DNA from: Ridgeia piscesae
Taxonomy: Eukaryota > Annelida > Polychaeta > Sabellida > Siboglinidae
Direction of reading: 5' to 3'
Assembly (NCBI GenBank): GCA_025642075.2
Contig: JAODUO010000050.1
Location: 277,501 to 341,500 of the forward strand
Length of the DNA: 64,000 nt
Numbering within the stretch: position 1 is the first letter of the stretch; the number at the start of each line of letters is the position of its first letter. Positions 48,501 through 60,884 of the stretch are shown here, one piece after another. Made by a program: the position numbers and the translations under genes. The notes beneath the pieces were generated by a model that did no database searches, had not been told where the DNA came from, and was given only the letters and a program-made list of their open reading frames with translations.

Positions 48501-48604
48501 CACACTACGATCATCCACTCATCTTTGTGCTGAATTCCCACCGCCAGGTCACATGGCGCATTCGCAGCGAGCGATTGGACAACACGAGTCGACATCGTTT
48601 CTGG
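48501..48604 (+). CDS. TGFBR3: Betaglycan (TGFBR3)-like co-receptor, exon 3: orphan domain continued
   Basis: The exon is 104 nt, with acceptor CTTGTTTCAG at 48500 and donor GTGAGT at 48605. It enters in phase 1: the last G of exon 2 plus CA gives Ala115. It leaves in phase 0 after Trp149. The peptide HYDHPLIFVLNS, then VTWRIRSERL, lines up directly with human betaglycan HIHHKSVVFLLNS and LVWHLKTERL, which follow the exon 2 region without a gap. This independent match in the right order and phase is the strongest support for the gene call. A sequon NTS is present at 142. Human betaglycan continues with a segment beginning LVSEGSVVQF. No equivalent was seen between here and 64000, so exon 4 is probably beyond the window and intron 3 is longer than 15.3 kb. 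The intron just after the donor is rich in GTGTGCG-type repeats. Confidence 0.88.
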
Positions 48605-48735
48605 GTGAGTGCGATCTGTGTGTATTCTGCGGTTGTTGTTATAACTGTCACATTTGTGTGTGCGCGTGTGCGTAGCGTGTTTTTTCAGCCGCGGCGTTCT
48701 GTCGAGTTTCATTCATTTGTTTTGTCATGCTCTGT

Positions 48736-48805
48736 GTGCATGCGTGCGTGCGTGCATGCGTGCGTGCGTGCGTGCGTGCGTGTGTGCGTTTTTGTGTGTG
48801 TGTGC
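48736..48805. repeat. TGCG/TG simple repeat near the exon 3 donor
   Basis: Many TGCG units with two CATG variants, then a short TG tract. It lies about 130 bp into intron 3. Confidence 0.9.
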
Positions 48806-49276
48806 GAGCACCATTTGTGCACTTTGTGTGTACTGTATGTGCACTGTGTACATGTTTGTGCGTGTGGGTGACACATACAGATGCGTTGCACGGAGAGGAC
48901 AGGTGTTGTCACTTCCAAAATAGATCTCGGCTCTAAAGTGGCCTACCCTTATTGAAGGATGAGTCATGAGTCATTGCAGGGACAACGCCTCCTGGTGTGT
49001 AATAGCCTAATGCGCTCATCCCGTAGTTCCGGCATAACTGTTAAAGTATTATGACTTGCATTTTCAAGTCCAACTACTGTGAATCTAACTGTCTTAGTAA
49101 AATTATTCATATTCGTGTTGATTCTAAATAATTTTTATGGATGCATCGACTGCGTTTAAGTGTAATGTTTGGCTACCTAGGTATTTTCAGATTGTTTTGA
49201 TAATATTAATGCTGGTTCTTTTATTGTGCAATAACTAACTAAAAGTTAATCAATGCATGTATGTGTATTAGATATT

Positions 49277-49310
49277 AATATATATATAAATATATATGCA
49301 TGCATGCATG

Positions 49311-49353
<43 letters not shown>
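49277..49353. repeat. TA/TGCA compound microsatellite
   Basis: A TA tract, three TGCA units, a TGTA stretch, then about 18 TA units. Confidence 0.92.
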
Positions 49354-49355
<2 letters not shown>

Positions 49356-49724
49356 ATGGTAATAAATAATGGTTGGAATTAACAGCTTTGTCAAGTAAGA
49401 AGCTAAATTATATCCAAATTATATCCATAACAGTAAAGTCACCTTATTATTCTGGTCACGGTGACCCCATGTTTGAGGTGGCCCTAATGGAGAGGGTCTG
49501 CTGTGCTGTATATCAGACCACCCGGAGTCTGACCAAAGCAACTGAAGCAAGTCGGAGATTCACAGTTGTGTGAAAGGAGACTGCTTAGATAGCATAGCGC
49601 CTGGCATTTGGCCGTCTATTGGGGGCCTTTGTATCTCTGATCTGACGCATAGGTTCGTGCCTGACATGAATGGCGCAGGTAAACATGGCTTAGGTTTCAG
49701 TGGCCATGCAGATCGCATGCTATC

Positions 49725-49791
49725 GTGCACACACACACACATGCACGCACGCACGCATGCACGCACGCACGCACACACACACACACACACA
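49725..49791. repeat. AC/ACGC compound microsatellite
   Basis: AC units flank a central block of about nine ACGC or ATGC units. Confidence 0.92.
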
Positions 49792-51964
49792 CCAGCGATG
49801 TAAGCGCTGAAGGCTGTCCTTAGTCGACGGCTTAATGTGTAGTGTCACAGTCGTTCCCTGTATACCCCACCCGACACATACGCTTGTGCCCCTGGCAGTG
49901 AGGGGGTTATTTACGTGGGCCCCTACTCCCCTGTCAGCATTTAAGGGGTGTCTGCACTGTTTGCTGTTTTCTTTTCATGTTCTGTCTTGTCTTGCGGCTA
50001 GGGAAGCAGTTTTCAACTAGCCGTGACAAAACAAGTTACTTACGTTAGAAATACATATCCCAGAATATGGTTATTTTCCCATCGGAAGAAGTAATATGTT
50101 ATGATAAATATTACAGTTTTCAAGCTTTTTATCAACATCAGTTTTGCAAGAGAATTTGTTTTTACAAATTTGTCTTCCTGTGAACATTTGTTGTCAACAT
50201 TAAAAGTAACTAACATTAAGGTATGAATTTGCTATTGCCATATTTTGTGGTGTTTGTAAGTTACAACTCAGAATAATAAATATATCTACGTAAGATGCTA
50301 GAACCATCTACATAGCTGTATTAATAAAAATAAATTATGTAAATTATTAGTGTGAATAAAGTGTTCTGTGGTTAGCACATACTATTTTTAACATTTAAGA
50401 AGTGTGAATAGTTACAAAAGTGTGATAATTAAGTGTAAAAGTGTAGAAGGTAACTATGCTGCAGCTTGCAGATGCTAGGCAAAGTATTTGCTTGGAAAAT
50501 GGCAAGTCTAGATATATCTTGATTTTGAAGGAGCGAACCAAACCACAGAGAGGACTGTCTTGTAAGATTACTATTTTATGATTGAAGATTAGTATTTTTC
50601 TTGATGTTCCTTGCTATTTTATGACATGGATTTGTAAGAGAAGTGAATAATTTTGCGGTTAAGCAAAAGAAATTTACCTTGACAGATTTGACACAAATGA
50701 TTTAGACGTCTGTCACCAGAAAGAAAAAGGAGAAAAAATCCATTGTTAAAAACTTCAGCTCTCGTCAAAAAGTGATTCAAATAAGTGTCACATGGAGAAA
50801 AAACATGGTAAAAGCATGTAAAAAAATTTAATGATGCGATTTTCTTGTCTTGACATACCCGGCTACCTGGTGAATAGACGGGGAAGCACCAAGACAAGTG
50901 ATAACACATAACTCGCGTGATGGCGCCACTGTCTAGCACGGTCAAACTCGCAACGGCTGCCGAGGTTGTGTGATGGGTATTTTACCAGATATGAGTTAAA
51001 ATCATACTTATGATTGTACAGTAAACAGCGTTTATTATGCGACACATCAGCTTCTGTCTGTTTTTGCAGTCAAAATCCAAGGCGCAAAGTAAAGGAATCA
51101 TCAAAAAATTAAATACTAGTTGCGTTGTCAGATAGGTGTCGCAATTTACCTGTGCACAAAGTATTTATATTGCACTGTTTTGTGTGTATATAACAGGTAT
51201 TAATGCTTTCATTACCAATCGTGGCAGTTTCTAAACACATTAAAAAATGTTGCATAACAGTTTATTCAAAACAGCACTTCAGAAACGCTCTGCTGACACA
51301 CCTGTGGGGAATTAAGTCAACTGATTCAGCGCTAAGGAATCTGACCAAAAAACATTGTTTTTGTAAAGCACGTTTACGTGCCACAAATAACAGGCATATT
51401 AAAATAGTTTTTAATTATGTGGTTGAACGGACACTACATATGCGTTAGGTAACAGAAGAAGGCTTTTCTTTTGTCCTCGGATAATTTATGGCTGAAACTT
51501 AAATGAATTAATGTTGTCAGTGATGGTATTAAAAACCCTATAATCAGCACTAAATACATCGTCATGAATTTGCGTAGACGCCCCAAGGAAACGCCCCTGT
51601 TGTTGAATCACCCACTGCTGGGACACCTGTAGTTGTCATTGTTCACGAAAAACGTTGCTATATTTAAAAATGCAAAAAAGCCTTGCGACACCAACGACGG
51701 TGTAGGATTCACACTGGAGGCTTGGACGAGAGCCCTTTAAAGGGGAACGATGCAGTGACGCAACAAACAAGTGGGATGTTTATTACACGCCCCCATGTGA
51801 TGGACACACCCTGCAAGATTAATGGAGGTGGTGTGGAATTAGGTTTTCAAGTTCAGACTGCTCTCATGTCCCTCCCTCTACTGATGGGACGTTGGTTCGT
51901 TGGGAGGGAACGTCACATGTTGTCTGTCTACAAGAGCTCCCAGTAGGCATACACTAGAGTTCAA
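49792..51964. other. Intron 3 segment, nothing recognised
   Basis: An acceptor-like GTCTGTTTTTGCAG at about 51069 is followed by 21 codons and a stop with no betaglycan similarity. Confidence 0.5.
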
Positions 51965-52062
51965 TTGACCCCGTCCCATCCCTTTATGTAATTTTTTGTT
52001 GCCCCTCATCACTCCATATATGGTATATAAATTAGTATAAATGATGGTATAATATATGTATG

Positions 52063-52102
<40 letters not shown>

Positions 52103-52111
52103 TAATATATG

Positions 52112-52154
<43 letters not shown>

Positions 52155-52235
52155 GCCATAATGTATAGTAATTTATATACAATGTATGGAGTGATGAGGG
52201 GCAACAAAAAGTTACATATAGGACGATTGGGTCAA
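51965..52235. mobile_element. Foldback (MITE-like) element with ~90-bp inverted arms
   Basis: The left arm starts TTGACCCCGTCC and runs through TTTTTTGTTGCCCCTCATCA and CTCCATATATGGTATATAAA to about 52060. The right arm from about 52150 is its reverse complement, ending GGACGATTGGGTCAA at 52235. Arms match at most positions, with the 25-bp core around TTGTTGCCCCTCATCACTCC essentially identical. The centre is TA-repeat DNA. No open frame. Terminal TTGACC/GGTCAA and a non-coding palindromic body suit a DNA-transposon-derived MITE. No clear target duplication was seen. Confidence 0.75.
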
Positions 52236-55200
52236 GGAACGCATGTTTATTATGACCAGCAAAGTTTAGATGAACTGCAGTTTTGTTCCATTGTCGTTCA
52301 AGGTTTTTCCAGAAACAAAAACAGAAAAATATTGTTCATTGTTCTAAGATTTGGATAGGCCTTAAAAATGAGTGGTTTAAAGCATTTTCTTGGATACATG
52401 GGAAAGATAAGTTTCCTGTAAATTGCACCAATTTACAGTCTAAGACGTTAGTATTTTAAAGAAGTATATTTTATTTGCTCTGATTCTGCTCATCTGCTGA
52501 CGTGTCGTGTCGTTGATAACATTCCTTCTTCCCGTTCTTTTCGCCCCATTTCCATGTGTTGTTCCCGGCACCTTTTCCCAGTCTCGCTGTTTGTTTACCT
52601 TCGGTTAGTCACGCCCTCTACCCTGCATTTTCACACCCCACTCAATCACCCCCCCCCACTCGTTCTGACATCGTGATTTGCGGTGTTGTGGATACTCCAC
52701 CAAAAAACTGCGATACACGTGTCGTTTTTATTATGCATACTCCACATGGTGGCAGCACTGTCAGTGTGATGCGTTTGCACGAGTTGCGACCAACTCGCGT
52801 TGGTTGACGATGGGTCCGGTCACACACTTGTCTAGTTGTTCAGAAGAAAGTCACAATGTCTCCATTTCTATCTGTGTACCTTCGTCATGTAGATTTGTCA
52901 AGTTCAGGAACCGCTGTTCTGAATCGAGAAAAGTTTATGGTTCATGCAGCGTTCTTGGACTGTTCTTTCATTGCGAAGTTACTGGTTTTCACATAAGTGT
53001 GGTTCTTATTGGGGAGTAAACTTTGCTTTGCGGAGGTCTTTGATGATTCCATGTTGTGATTCACGAAATGAACTCCTCAAACTCTAGACTCTTGCATTGG
53101 GTGTCCTGTGTGAGCTGTAAATGTTTAAGCACTATCACGAACAAGGTCACAGATTGTCTTCATTTGAATGTTAGATATATCGGTTGACGGGGCATTACAT
53201 GTCGCGTCTATACCAACACCTCCAGGCTTCGGCTGTCATAAAAATTGCGTCATTTCTTTGCGAAGACTGAGAAAATGTTGGTTTTATGTTTAGAAAAATA
53301 ATCAATTAGAACCATTTACGCATGTGTTTTCGCTGCTGTTTTATTGCGTGTGAGCGTAAATGACTGCGACATTGCTACAGCTGTGTTGTGAGTCGTGACG
53401 AGTGTTGACCTGCTGTTGAATACCGTCGTCATTGCACGGGTCGTGCCGCAGTAAACTGACGTGTCACTTCCAAGGGGGTAAATGTGGCCTCGGTTGGATG
53501 GTGCCATCATGGCAGTACAATTATTCTGGAGGTTCAGCCCGGTGCAGTGCCATAACACTTTTTACGATGACCACAATTGGATCCACCAGGAATGCGATGC
53601 GATCAGATAAATCGACCAGCTCGCTAAAATTAGTTCCGCCGATTTAATGTGGACGACGAACGCCCGGGGTGAAAGTTGCTTGCGGGGCGCGACGATTCCA
53701 GGTGTACGGTGATCGGGGGGAAAAAATCGCTGGTGTGAGCGTGCGTGATGAAACTGGCACGCCTCGGGATGGTGTGTACCGGATTCGATGGCATTGCCCG
53801 CGGTGTGTGCCAGTTGAAGATGTTTGTAGATGTCTAATTGCCAGCATGTAAGGGCTGAGCTGAGCAGGGAAGTGTTTACCCCTGAGATGGGAGAAAGAGG
53901 GCAAGGTCGATCCAACCTGGGAGTGCCAGAGATGTTTCCCATCCATCTCCACCCGGATAGATAAAAAACATTTTGGACCCACAATATGCCTCAATTCATA
54001 CCTGTCTTTCAAACTATTCTAAAGTTGAGGAGCCGTTATTCCCAGTTCACACATTTCTTGGTTTTTTTATTACCCCAAAAGTCTACCCACATGGAGGGTA
54101 AAAAGTAATTTCTATCATTAGTAGTATGATGTTGATTATGAGTATTTCTGCAGTAGCATGTGGCCTTTGCAAATACAAAGAAAATAGCTTGGTGTCAGTT
54201 TAAAACGGTCAAATTCGACATAAACTACAAGTCTGCTGTTAAAGGGACGGTGACGGCTCATCGGCTGAACAGTAATTTGTAACGGGAGTCTGCTGTCTAG
54301 AACGTGGGAAAGTTAAACATCAAAGGGTATTACGATTAACTCTGCTCACCTCAGCATTATTGCCAAGCAATTTTGTTATGAAACTCGATGTTTTGTTTAC
54401 CATTTGAATGTGTTGCAGGCGGAATCTTTTAAATTGTGAACATTGTTCCGAGCTTAATAAGGTAACTAACACAAACAGGCAGGCAGTAAACATTAAATGT
54501 TGTAGTTGTAAGGATGTAATAATCTTAAATGAAAAAAAATTCAACCCTCACGTTAAACTGAACAGAACAAGTTAACATGATGATGTCTTGTGAATTAAAG
54601 TTGTCCAGAACGGAACTGTTTTATTCGAGATAAAAAGCAGCCCGGACTCCTTCCAAGTAACCCTACCCATGGGGTAAAGATCACCGGTTTTTTACCCCCA
54701 ATGTTTTGTTGGGCAGTTGTCAGTGATCCGAGAATCAACAAGAGAACACCCTGGACCCTTCTCAGGTGACCATGTGACCTCAGGGCACTCTTGGGTTACT
54801 CTGGACCCACTCAGATAACCCCAGAACCCCCTTGGGTGGACCTCCTTAGTGTGACCCTTGACCCCGTCTATTGACCCTAGCGAGACCATGTGATCTATTG
54901 GTGGCGCCATTGAACATGTTCCTGTGTTTCCTGTGGTCCTTTGTCTAATGAAAGCCAGACCCCAGTGGGCGGGTGGGCTCCTGATTATCCTGTTTTGGTG
55001 GGTAGACCACCCCTTTCTGTGCCCTCACCCCGGTCGGAGTCACCCCATGAACAAGTTTGTTTTGAACAGTTATTCTTTTGGAAACTGTGCATCTAGTTAG
55101 CTTTGTTTTACCTCTTGAAGTGTTCAACCACACCCCACAATTAGACCCTCCCAACTTGCTAAGTCAAGTTTTCTTAGTCCTGCCAGGAACCATCCTACTG

Positions 55201-55254
55201 GGAATTGTTGCAACTTGATGTTATGCTCCGGCCACAGACCATCCTAAATTGGAG
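52236..55254. other. Intron 3 segment, no gene recognised
   Basis: 53400-54000 is CpG-richer, with a 140-codon minus-strand frame of no recognisable family. At 54760-54900 words like GTGACC and GGACCC recur loosely, probably a decayed simple repeat. Confidence 0.45.
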
Positions 55255-56195
55255 CAATTTTTTTTATCATAGGCCATGGATTGTTGGAGTAAAAGACCAT
55301 CCTATGTTGGTGGAGTAAAAAGTACCGTCCTATGTGTATGGAGTAAAAAGGGCCATCCTATGTTGGTGGAGTAAAAAGAACCATCCTATGTTGGTGGAGT
55401 AAAAGGACCATCCTATTTTGGTGGAGTAAAAAGGACCATCCTATTTTGGTGGAGTAAAAAGGGCCATCCTATGTTGGTGGAGTAAAAAGAACCATTCTAT
55501 GTTGGTGGAGTAAAAAGGCCATCCTATTTTGGTGGAGTAAAAAGAACCATCCTATGTTGGTGGAAAAGGACCATCCAGTGGGGAGTAAAAGAACCATCCT
55601 ATGTTGGTGGAGTAAAAAGAACCATCCTATTTTGGTGGAGTAAAAAGGACTATCCTATGTTGGTGGAATAAATAGAGCCATCCTATTTGGTGGAGTAAAA
55701 AGAACCATCCTATGTTGGTGGAGTAAAAAGGGCCATCCTATGTTGGTGGAATAAATAGGGCCATCCTATTTTGGTGGAGTAAAAAGGGCCATCCTATTTT
55801 GGTGGAGTAAAAAGAACCATCCTATGTTGGTGGAGTAAAAAGGACCATCCTATGTTGGTGGAGTAAAAAGGGCCATCCTATGTTGGTGGAGTAAAAAGGA
55901 CCATCCTATGTTGGTGGAGTAAAAAGGACCATGCTATATTGGTGGAGTAAAAAGGCCATCCTATGTTGGTGGAGTAAAAAGGACCATCCTATGTTGGTGG
56001 AGTAAAAAGGCCATGCTATATTGGTGGAGTAAAAAGGACCATCCTATATTGGTGGAGTAAAAAGGACCATCCTATATTGGTGGAGTAAAAAGGACCATGC
56101 TATATTGGTGGAGTAAAAAGACCATCCTATATTGGTGGAGTAAAAAGGACCATGCTATATTGGTGGAGTAAAAAAGACCATCCTATATTGGTGGA
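55255..56195 (+). repeat. 27-28-bp minisatellite, about 34 copies
   Basis: The unit is GGTGGAGTAAAAAGGACCAT then CCTATGTT, with variants GGGCC/GAACC/GGCC and TATTTT/TATATT. The first units are the most degenerate and the last third is dominated by TATATT. It fades out at 56200-56320 into three looser copies of a GTGAAGTTTATTTTTAGC word. Confidence 0.93.
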
Positions 56196-56319
56196 GTGAA
56201 GTATATTTTTAACCCAGGCCACGCGGACTGTCCGAAATTGATGGTGTGAAGTTTATTTTTAGCTGTGCTCCAGGCTGCCCTACCTTAGTGAGTGAAGTTT
56301 ATCTTTAGCCTAGGCACAG

Positions 56320-58343
56320 GCTGTGGATGGATATTTTGAAAAGACCTTTTGCTGTATGTGACCCAGAATCTGTTTTCGTTTGGAAACGCATGCATTGTTA
56401 TTGGACTTTAGTCCCGATATTTGTTTTCAATAGAGTTGTCATCCGCACAGGAAAACTCTTATCTGTGATTGTATGTGTAGCCAGGCTCTTTGTGATAGGC
56501 CCAGATGAGGTTCCTCTGTGTCCTGCAGGGACGCCGCATTAATCATCCTGCGCATTAGTCCATCAAAGGCAGGGGGGTCCTTATTGACCGTTGTCACAGG
56601 TCCAGTTACTTGCTATTACCTATTACTGCCCATCAGTATGTGACCTTGGCATTCCGCTGGTGTTGAGTTGTGTTTTAATGGCTCTGGCTGCTTCACTCCT
56701 GTGTCACTTTGCTACTGTGTGGTCGCAATGTTGTCTTTAAATAAACCTACTGTTGGTTCTGATACAATGCGCCACTTACCGCCTCTGTGAGCTGTTCACA
56801 ACCCGAAAGTGGGCCCCTGCCAATAAAGGGTGCATGGTCAGTTGGGCATGGTCAATCAGATATGGTCACTCACACATGGTCAGTGATGATAATTAACCTT
56901 AACCCAAGAGAGCTAGCACACGCTATGTACAATTTCCATTGTGTCAACATTTCAGTGAAGCTTTTATTGCCATCAGGGGTTTGCTTTACTGTTTAGTAAT
57001 ATTACCATAATAATATTTAAAATTAATACAAATGTCAGCTGTGTAAAAAATAGTACAAAGGAAATTATTTTGGGGTCCAAAACACTGTCATTATGTACAA
57101 TATAATCCGTATATTTGCACACATAAAAATAGTGTGTATGAAAACCTAACTCTGTGATGAAAACAGTAGATAAAATAAGAATTCTTTTTATAGATCTTAA
57201 GGCTGTACAGGAGGAAGTTTTTTGTGTTCCTGGTCTGTTGAGATGTTGACAGAATTGGTGTGATCTTTGACAAGCTTGTCGTCGCTTCTGCGGTGTGGTG
57301 TCGGTGTAGTATCGTGCCACCAGGTGTCACCATACTCCGTGACAGCTCGGTGATCAAATTTCACTGAAATTTGTGTCGCTTTTGAGTTCTTGACTAATAT
57401 TGAGTGGACGCCTGTCACCTGCTGGAGTGACAGTGGGAAACAGGTGCTCCCCTAACCTACTTCCCATCTCCCAAAGGGGGAGGGGAGCAGGGTGAGTTTG
57501 TTCTTCCGTGTGGTGTACTTGAGAGAGCTGCTGCATCAACTTGTGGCCATCAACTTCATATCAGAAATATAAACTTAGTATGGTGGTTTGAACAGCATAA
57601 AACATCACACGAAAGATGTACAGAAAATTTACGAATATTTACAAACTGATATATCAGCACAACTGTTGGTATTTTGTAGGTAAACTGTTTTTTTTGTAAT
57701 TTATTTATTTATTTCATATATTTTTGTTATTTATTTTCTCCACAGAATTGAGCAATTGATTTACGTTTTTTCATATTTGTTTTGCTATATTTTAAATGAA
57801 TTTTTATTTTATGTATTGATTTATTATCAAATTTTTGAGTTGTATATTTATCTAAGACTGTGTAAACAGCGAGAAGGACGGCTGGAATTAATGAGACAAC
57901 ATCAAAGTAGCTCCCAAATGGGCAGGGATAAACTGCCGAAATGGGAGAAGTTCTGGATAAGTGGGGAAGTGCCATCAAACAGTCGGGAGGGAGACTGGCA
58001 CGGCCCCACAGAGCAAGGGAGCGAGAGGGAAGGAGAAAATGTTTGTGTGTCTGGGTGGTAATGATGTAAATGCTAGTAGCATCTTCCAGCAGCCTCTACT
58101 AGTGGGTGGTCCAGCAGTTGTGGGAAAAACACATCCCGCGTGTTTCCACGGCGATCTTGTTGGCAGTTCGCCAGCACTAACAACGCGGGCCTGCCACTGT
58201 ATGGATGCAATATTATATATGTGTAAGCAAGCGTGATTAACTGTTGCATAACTAGATGAACTCGTCACGGGGCAGCAACAGTGGGAATAACTGCATCTGC
58301 TGGTCAAATGTTCACACGCTAGGCCGACACGGTCATGTCATAC
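56320..58343. other. Intron 3 segment between arrays, nothing recognised
   Basis: No betaglycan exon 4 was found. Frames on both strands are short and random-looking. Confidence 0.5.
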
Positions 58344-58446
58344 CATGTCATGTCATGTCATGTCATGTCATGTCATGTCATGTCATGTCATGTCATGTCA
58401 TGTCATGTCATGTCATGTCATGTCATGTCATGTCATGTCATGTCAT
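58344..58446 (+). repeat. TCATG pentanucleotide microsatellite
   Basis: About 20 near-perfect units of the self-overlapping word TCATG. It directly precedes the polypurine array. Confidence 0.96.
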
Positions 58447-58469
58447 TAATGTAGATGTGTAACGCGGCT

Positions 58470-60483
58470 GTGAATGGGGGGAGGGAGGAAGGGAGCAAGC
58501 TGTAAGGTCTGGGAGGGGGAAGGGAGCAAGCTGTAAGGTCTGGGAGGGGGAAGGGAGCAAGCTGTAAGGTCTGGGAGGAGGAAGGGAGCAAGCTGTAAGG
58601 TCTGGGAGGGGGAAGGGAGCAAGCTGTAAGGTCTGGGAGGAGGAAGGGAGCAAGCTGTAAGGTCTGGGAGGAGGAAGGGAGCAAGCTGTAAGGTCTGTGA
58701 GGAGGAAGGGAGCAAGCTGTAAGGTCTGGGAGGGGGAAGGGAGCAAGCTGTAAGGTCTGGGAGGAGGAAGGGAGCAAAATATAAGGTCTGGGAGGAGGAA
58801 GGGAGCAAGATGTAAGGTCTGGGAGGAGGAAGGAAGCAAGATATAAGGTCTGGGAGGAGGAGGAAGGGAGCAAGCTGTAAGGTCTGGGAGAAGGAGGAAG
58901 GGAGCAAGCTGTAAGGTCTGGGAGGAGGAAGGGAGCAAAATATAAGGTCTGGGAGGAGGAAGGGAGCAATATATAAGGTCTGGGAGGAGGAAGGGAGCAA
59001 GATGTAAGGTCTGGGAGGAGGAAGGAAGCAAGATATAAGGTCTGTGAGGAGGAAGGGAGCAAGATGTAAGGTCTGGGAGGAGGAAGGGAGAAAGCTGTAA
59101 GGTCTGTGAGGAGGAAGGGAGCAAGCTGTAAGGTCTGTGAGGAGGAAGGGAGCAAGCTGTAAGGTCTGGGAGGAGGAAGGGAGCAAGATGTAAGGTCTGG
59201 GAGGAGGAGGAGGAAGAGAGCAAGCTGTAAGGTCTGTGAGGACGTAGGGAGCAACTGTAACTGGGAGCAGCAAAGGGCAAGATATAAGGTCTGGGAGAGG
59301 TAGGAGGAGCAAGCTGTAAGGTCTGGGACAAGGATGTCAGGCATGCAAGCATGTAGTCATGTCAGGTAGTCAAGAGCAGTATAAGGTCTGTGATGGAGGA
59401 AGGGAGCAAATTAAGGTCTGGGAGGAGGAAGGGAGCAATGTAAGGTCTGGGAGGAGGAAGGGAGCAAGCTGTAAGGTCTGGGAGGAGGAAGGGAGCAAGC
59501 TGTAAGGTCTGGGAGGAGGAAGGGAGCAAGCTGTAAGGTCTGTGAGGAGGAAGGGAGCAAGCTGTAAGGTCTGGGAGGAGGAAGGGAGCAAGCTGTAAGG
59601 TCTGGGAGGAGGAAGGGAGCAAGATGTAAGGTCTGGGAGGAGGAGGAGGAAGAGAGCAAGCTGTAAGGTCTGGGAGGAGGAAGGGAGCAAGCTGTAAGGT
59701 CTGGGAGGAGGAAGGGAGCAAGATATAAGGTCTGGAGGAGGAAGGAGCAAGTGTAAGGTCGGGGAAGGAGGAAGGGAGCAAGCTGTAAGGTCTGAGGAGG
59801 AAGGAGCAAATTAAGGTCTGGAGGAGGAAGGGAGCAAGATATAAGGTCTGGGAGGAGGAAGGGAGCAAGATGTAAGGTCTGGAGGAGGAAGGGAGCAAGC
59901 TGTAAGGTCTGGAGGAGGAAGGGAGCAAGCTGTAAGGTCTGGGAGGAGGAAGGAGAGTTAAGGTCTGGAGGAGGAAGGGAGCAAGCTGTAAGGTCTGGGA
60001 GGAGGAAGGGAGCAAGATGTAAGGTCTGGGAGGAGGAAGGGAGCAAGCTGTAAGGTCTGGGAGGAGGAAGGGAGCAAGATGTAAGGTCTGGGAGGAGGAA
60101 GGGAGCAAGTTAAGGTCTGGGAGGAGGAAGGGAGAAGCTGTAAGGTCTGGGAGGAGGAAGGGAGCAAGCTGTAAGGTCTGGAGGAGGAAGGGAGCAAGAA
60201 TAATAAGGTCTGGGAGGAGGAAGGGAGAAGCTGTAAGGTCTGGGAGGAGGAAGGGAGAAGTTAAGGTCTGGAGGAGGAAGGGAGCAAGATATAAGGTCTG
60301 GGAGGAGGAAGGGAGCAAGCTGTAAGGTCTGGGAGGAGGAAGGGAGCAAGATGTAAGGTCTGGGAGGAGGAAGGGAGCAAGCTGTAAGGTCTGGGAGGAG
60401 GAAGGGAGCAAATGTAAGGTCTGGGAAGAGGAAGGGAGCAAGCTGTAAGGTCTGGGAGAAGGAAGGGAGCAAGCTGTAAGGTT
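58470..60483. repeat. 31-bp polypurine minisatellite, about 64 copies
   Basis: The unit is AAGGTCTGGGAGGAGGAAGG then GAGCAAGCTGT, purine-rich on the + strand. Variants include GATATA/GATGTA and an extra GGA. The minus-strand frames stay open for 290-360 codons (PPPRPYSLLPSSSQTLQLAP type) only because the unit lacks stops in all three minus frames, so they are not genes. Units at about 59225-59400 are disrupted, and units at 59735-60260 carry many single-base losses. Confidence 0.95.
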
Positions 60484-60884
60484 GTAAGGTCATAGTCTTC
60501 AGGGGGTAAGATGTTAAGAGTTAATGGTATTTACCTAAAAAATAAAGTTGTAAAAATCAACTTTGGATGCTCTGTGATGGAGTTCTTTGAGGATGAAGTA
60601 TGAATGTACAACGATAAAAAGAAGCTTCCGATTGTATTCCAGCTGCATGTTTATGAGTAGAAAGTACCAACACATAATACAGTATATTGCAAGAAAAAGG
60701 ACAGGCAACAATGGCTGGAGATTGTATAACATCAACATTGAAGAGAGGTGAGATTTAGAGATTGTAATAAAGATATTGTTTAAAGACATTGCATATTTGA
60801 TCAACTGTAAAGACAAGATGTTATCCCTGGAGGTTCAACAAGTGCTAGTTTTGTTGCACAGGTTTGGGTTTGTTTTTCCTGTAA
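60484..60884. other. Spacer between two arrays
   Basis: 400 bp of AT-rich unique sequence. No signal seen. Confidence 0.6.

Noticed and set aside
48470..48871. A 133-codon ORF starting at 48470
   Set aside because: Only 48501-48604 is exon. The rest is intron read-through, including the TGCG repeat.
51069..51135. Betaglycan exon 4 after the TTTTTGCAG site
   Set aside because: The phase-0 reading gives 21 lysine-rich codons and then a stop, with no similarity to the expected segment.
53562..53984. 140-codon minus-strand frame
   Set aside because: The region is GC-richer with fewer chance stops, overlapping frames on both strands are also open, and no domain or splice signal was recognised.
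58433..60493. Minus-strand ORFs of 290-360 codons, proline- and serine-rich
   Set aside because: Artefacts of the 31-bp repeat, again open in all three frames of that strand.
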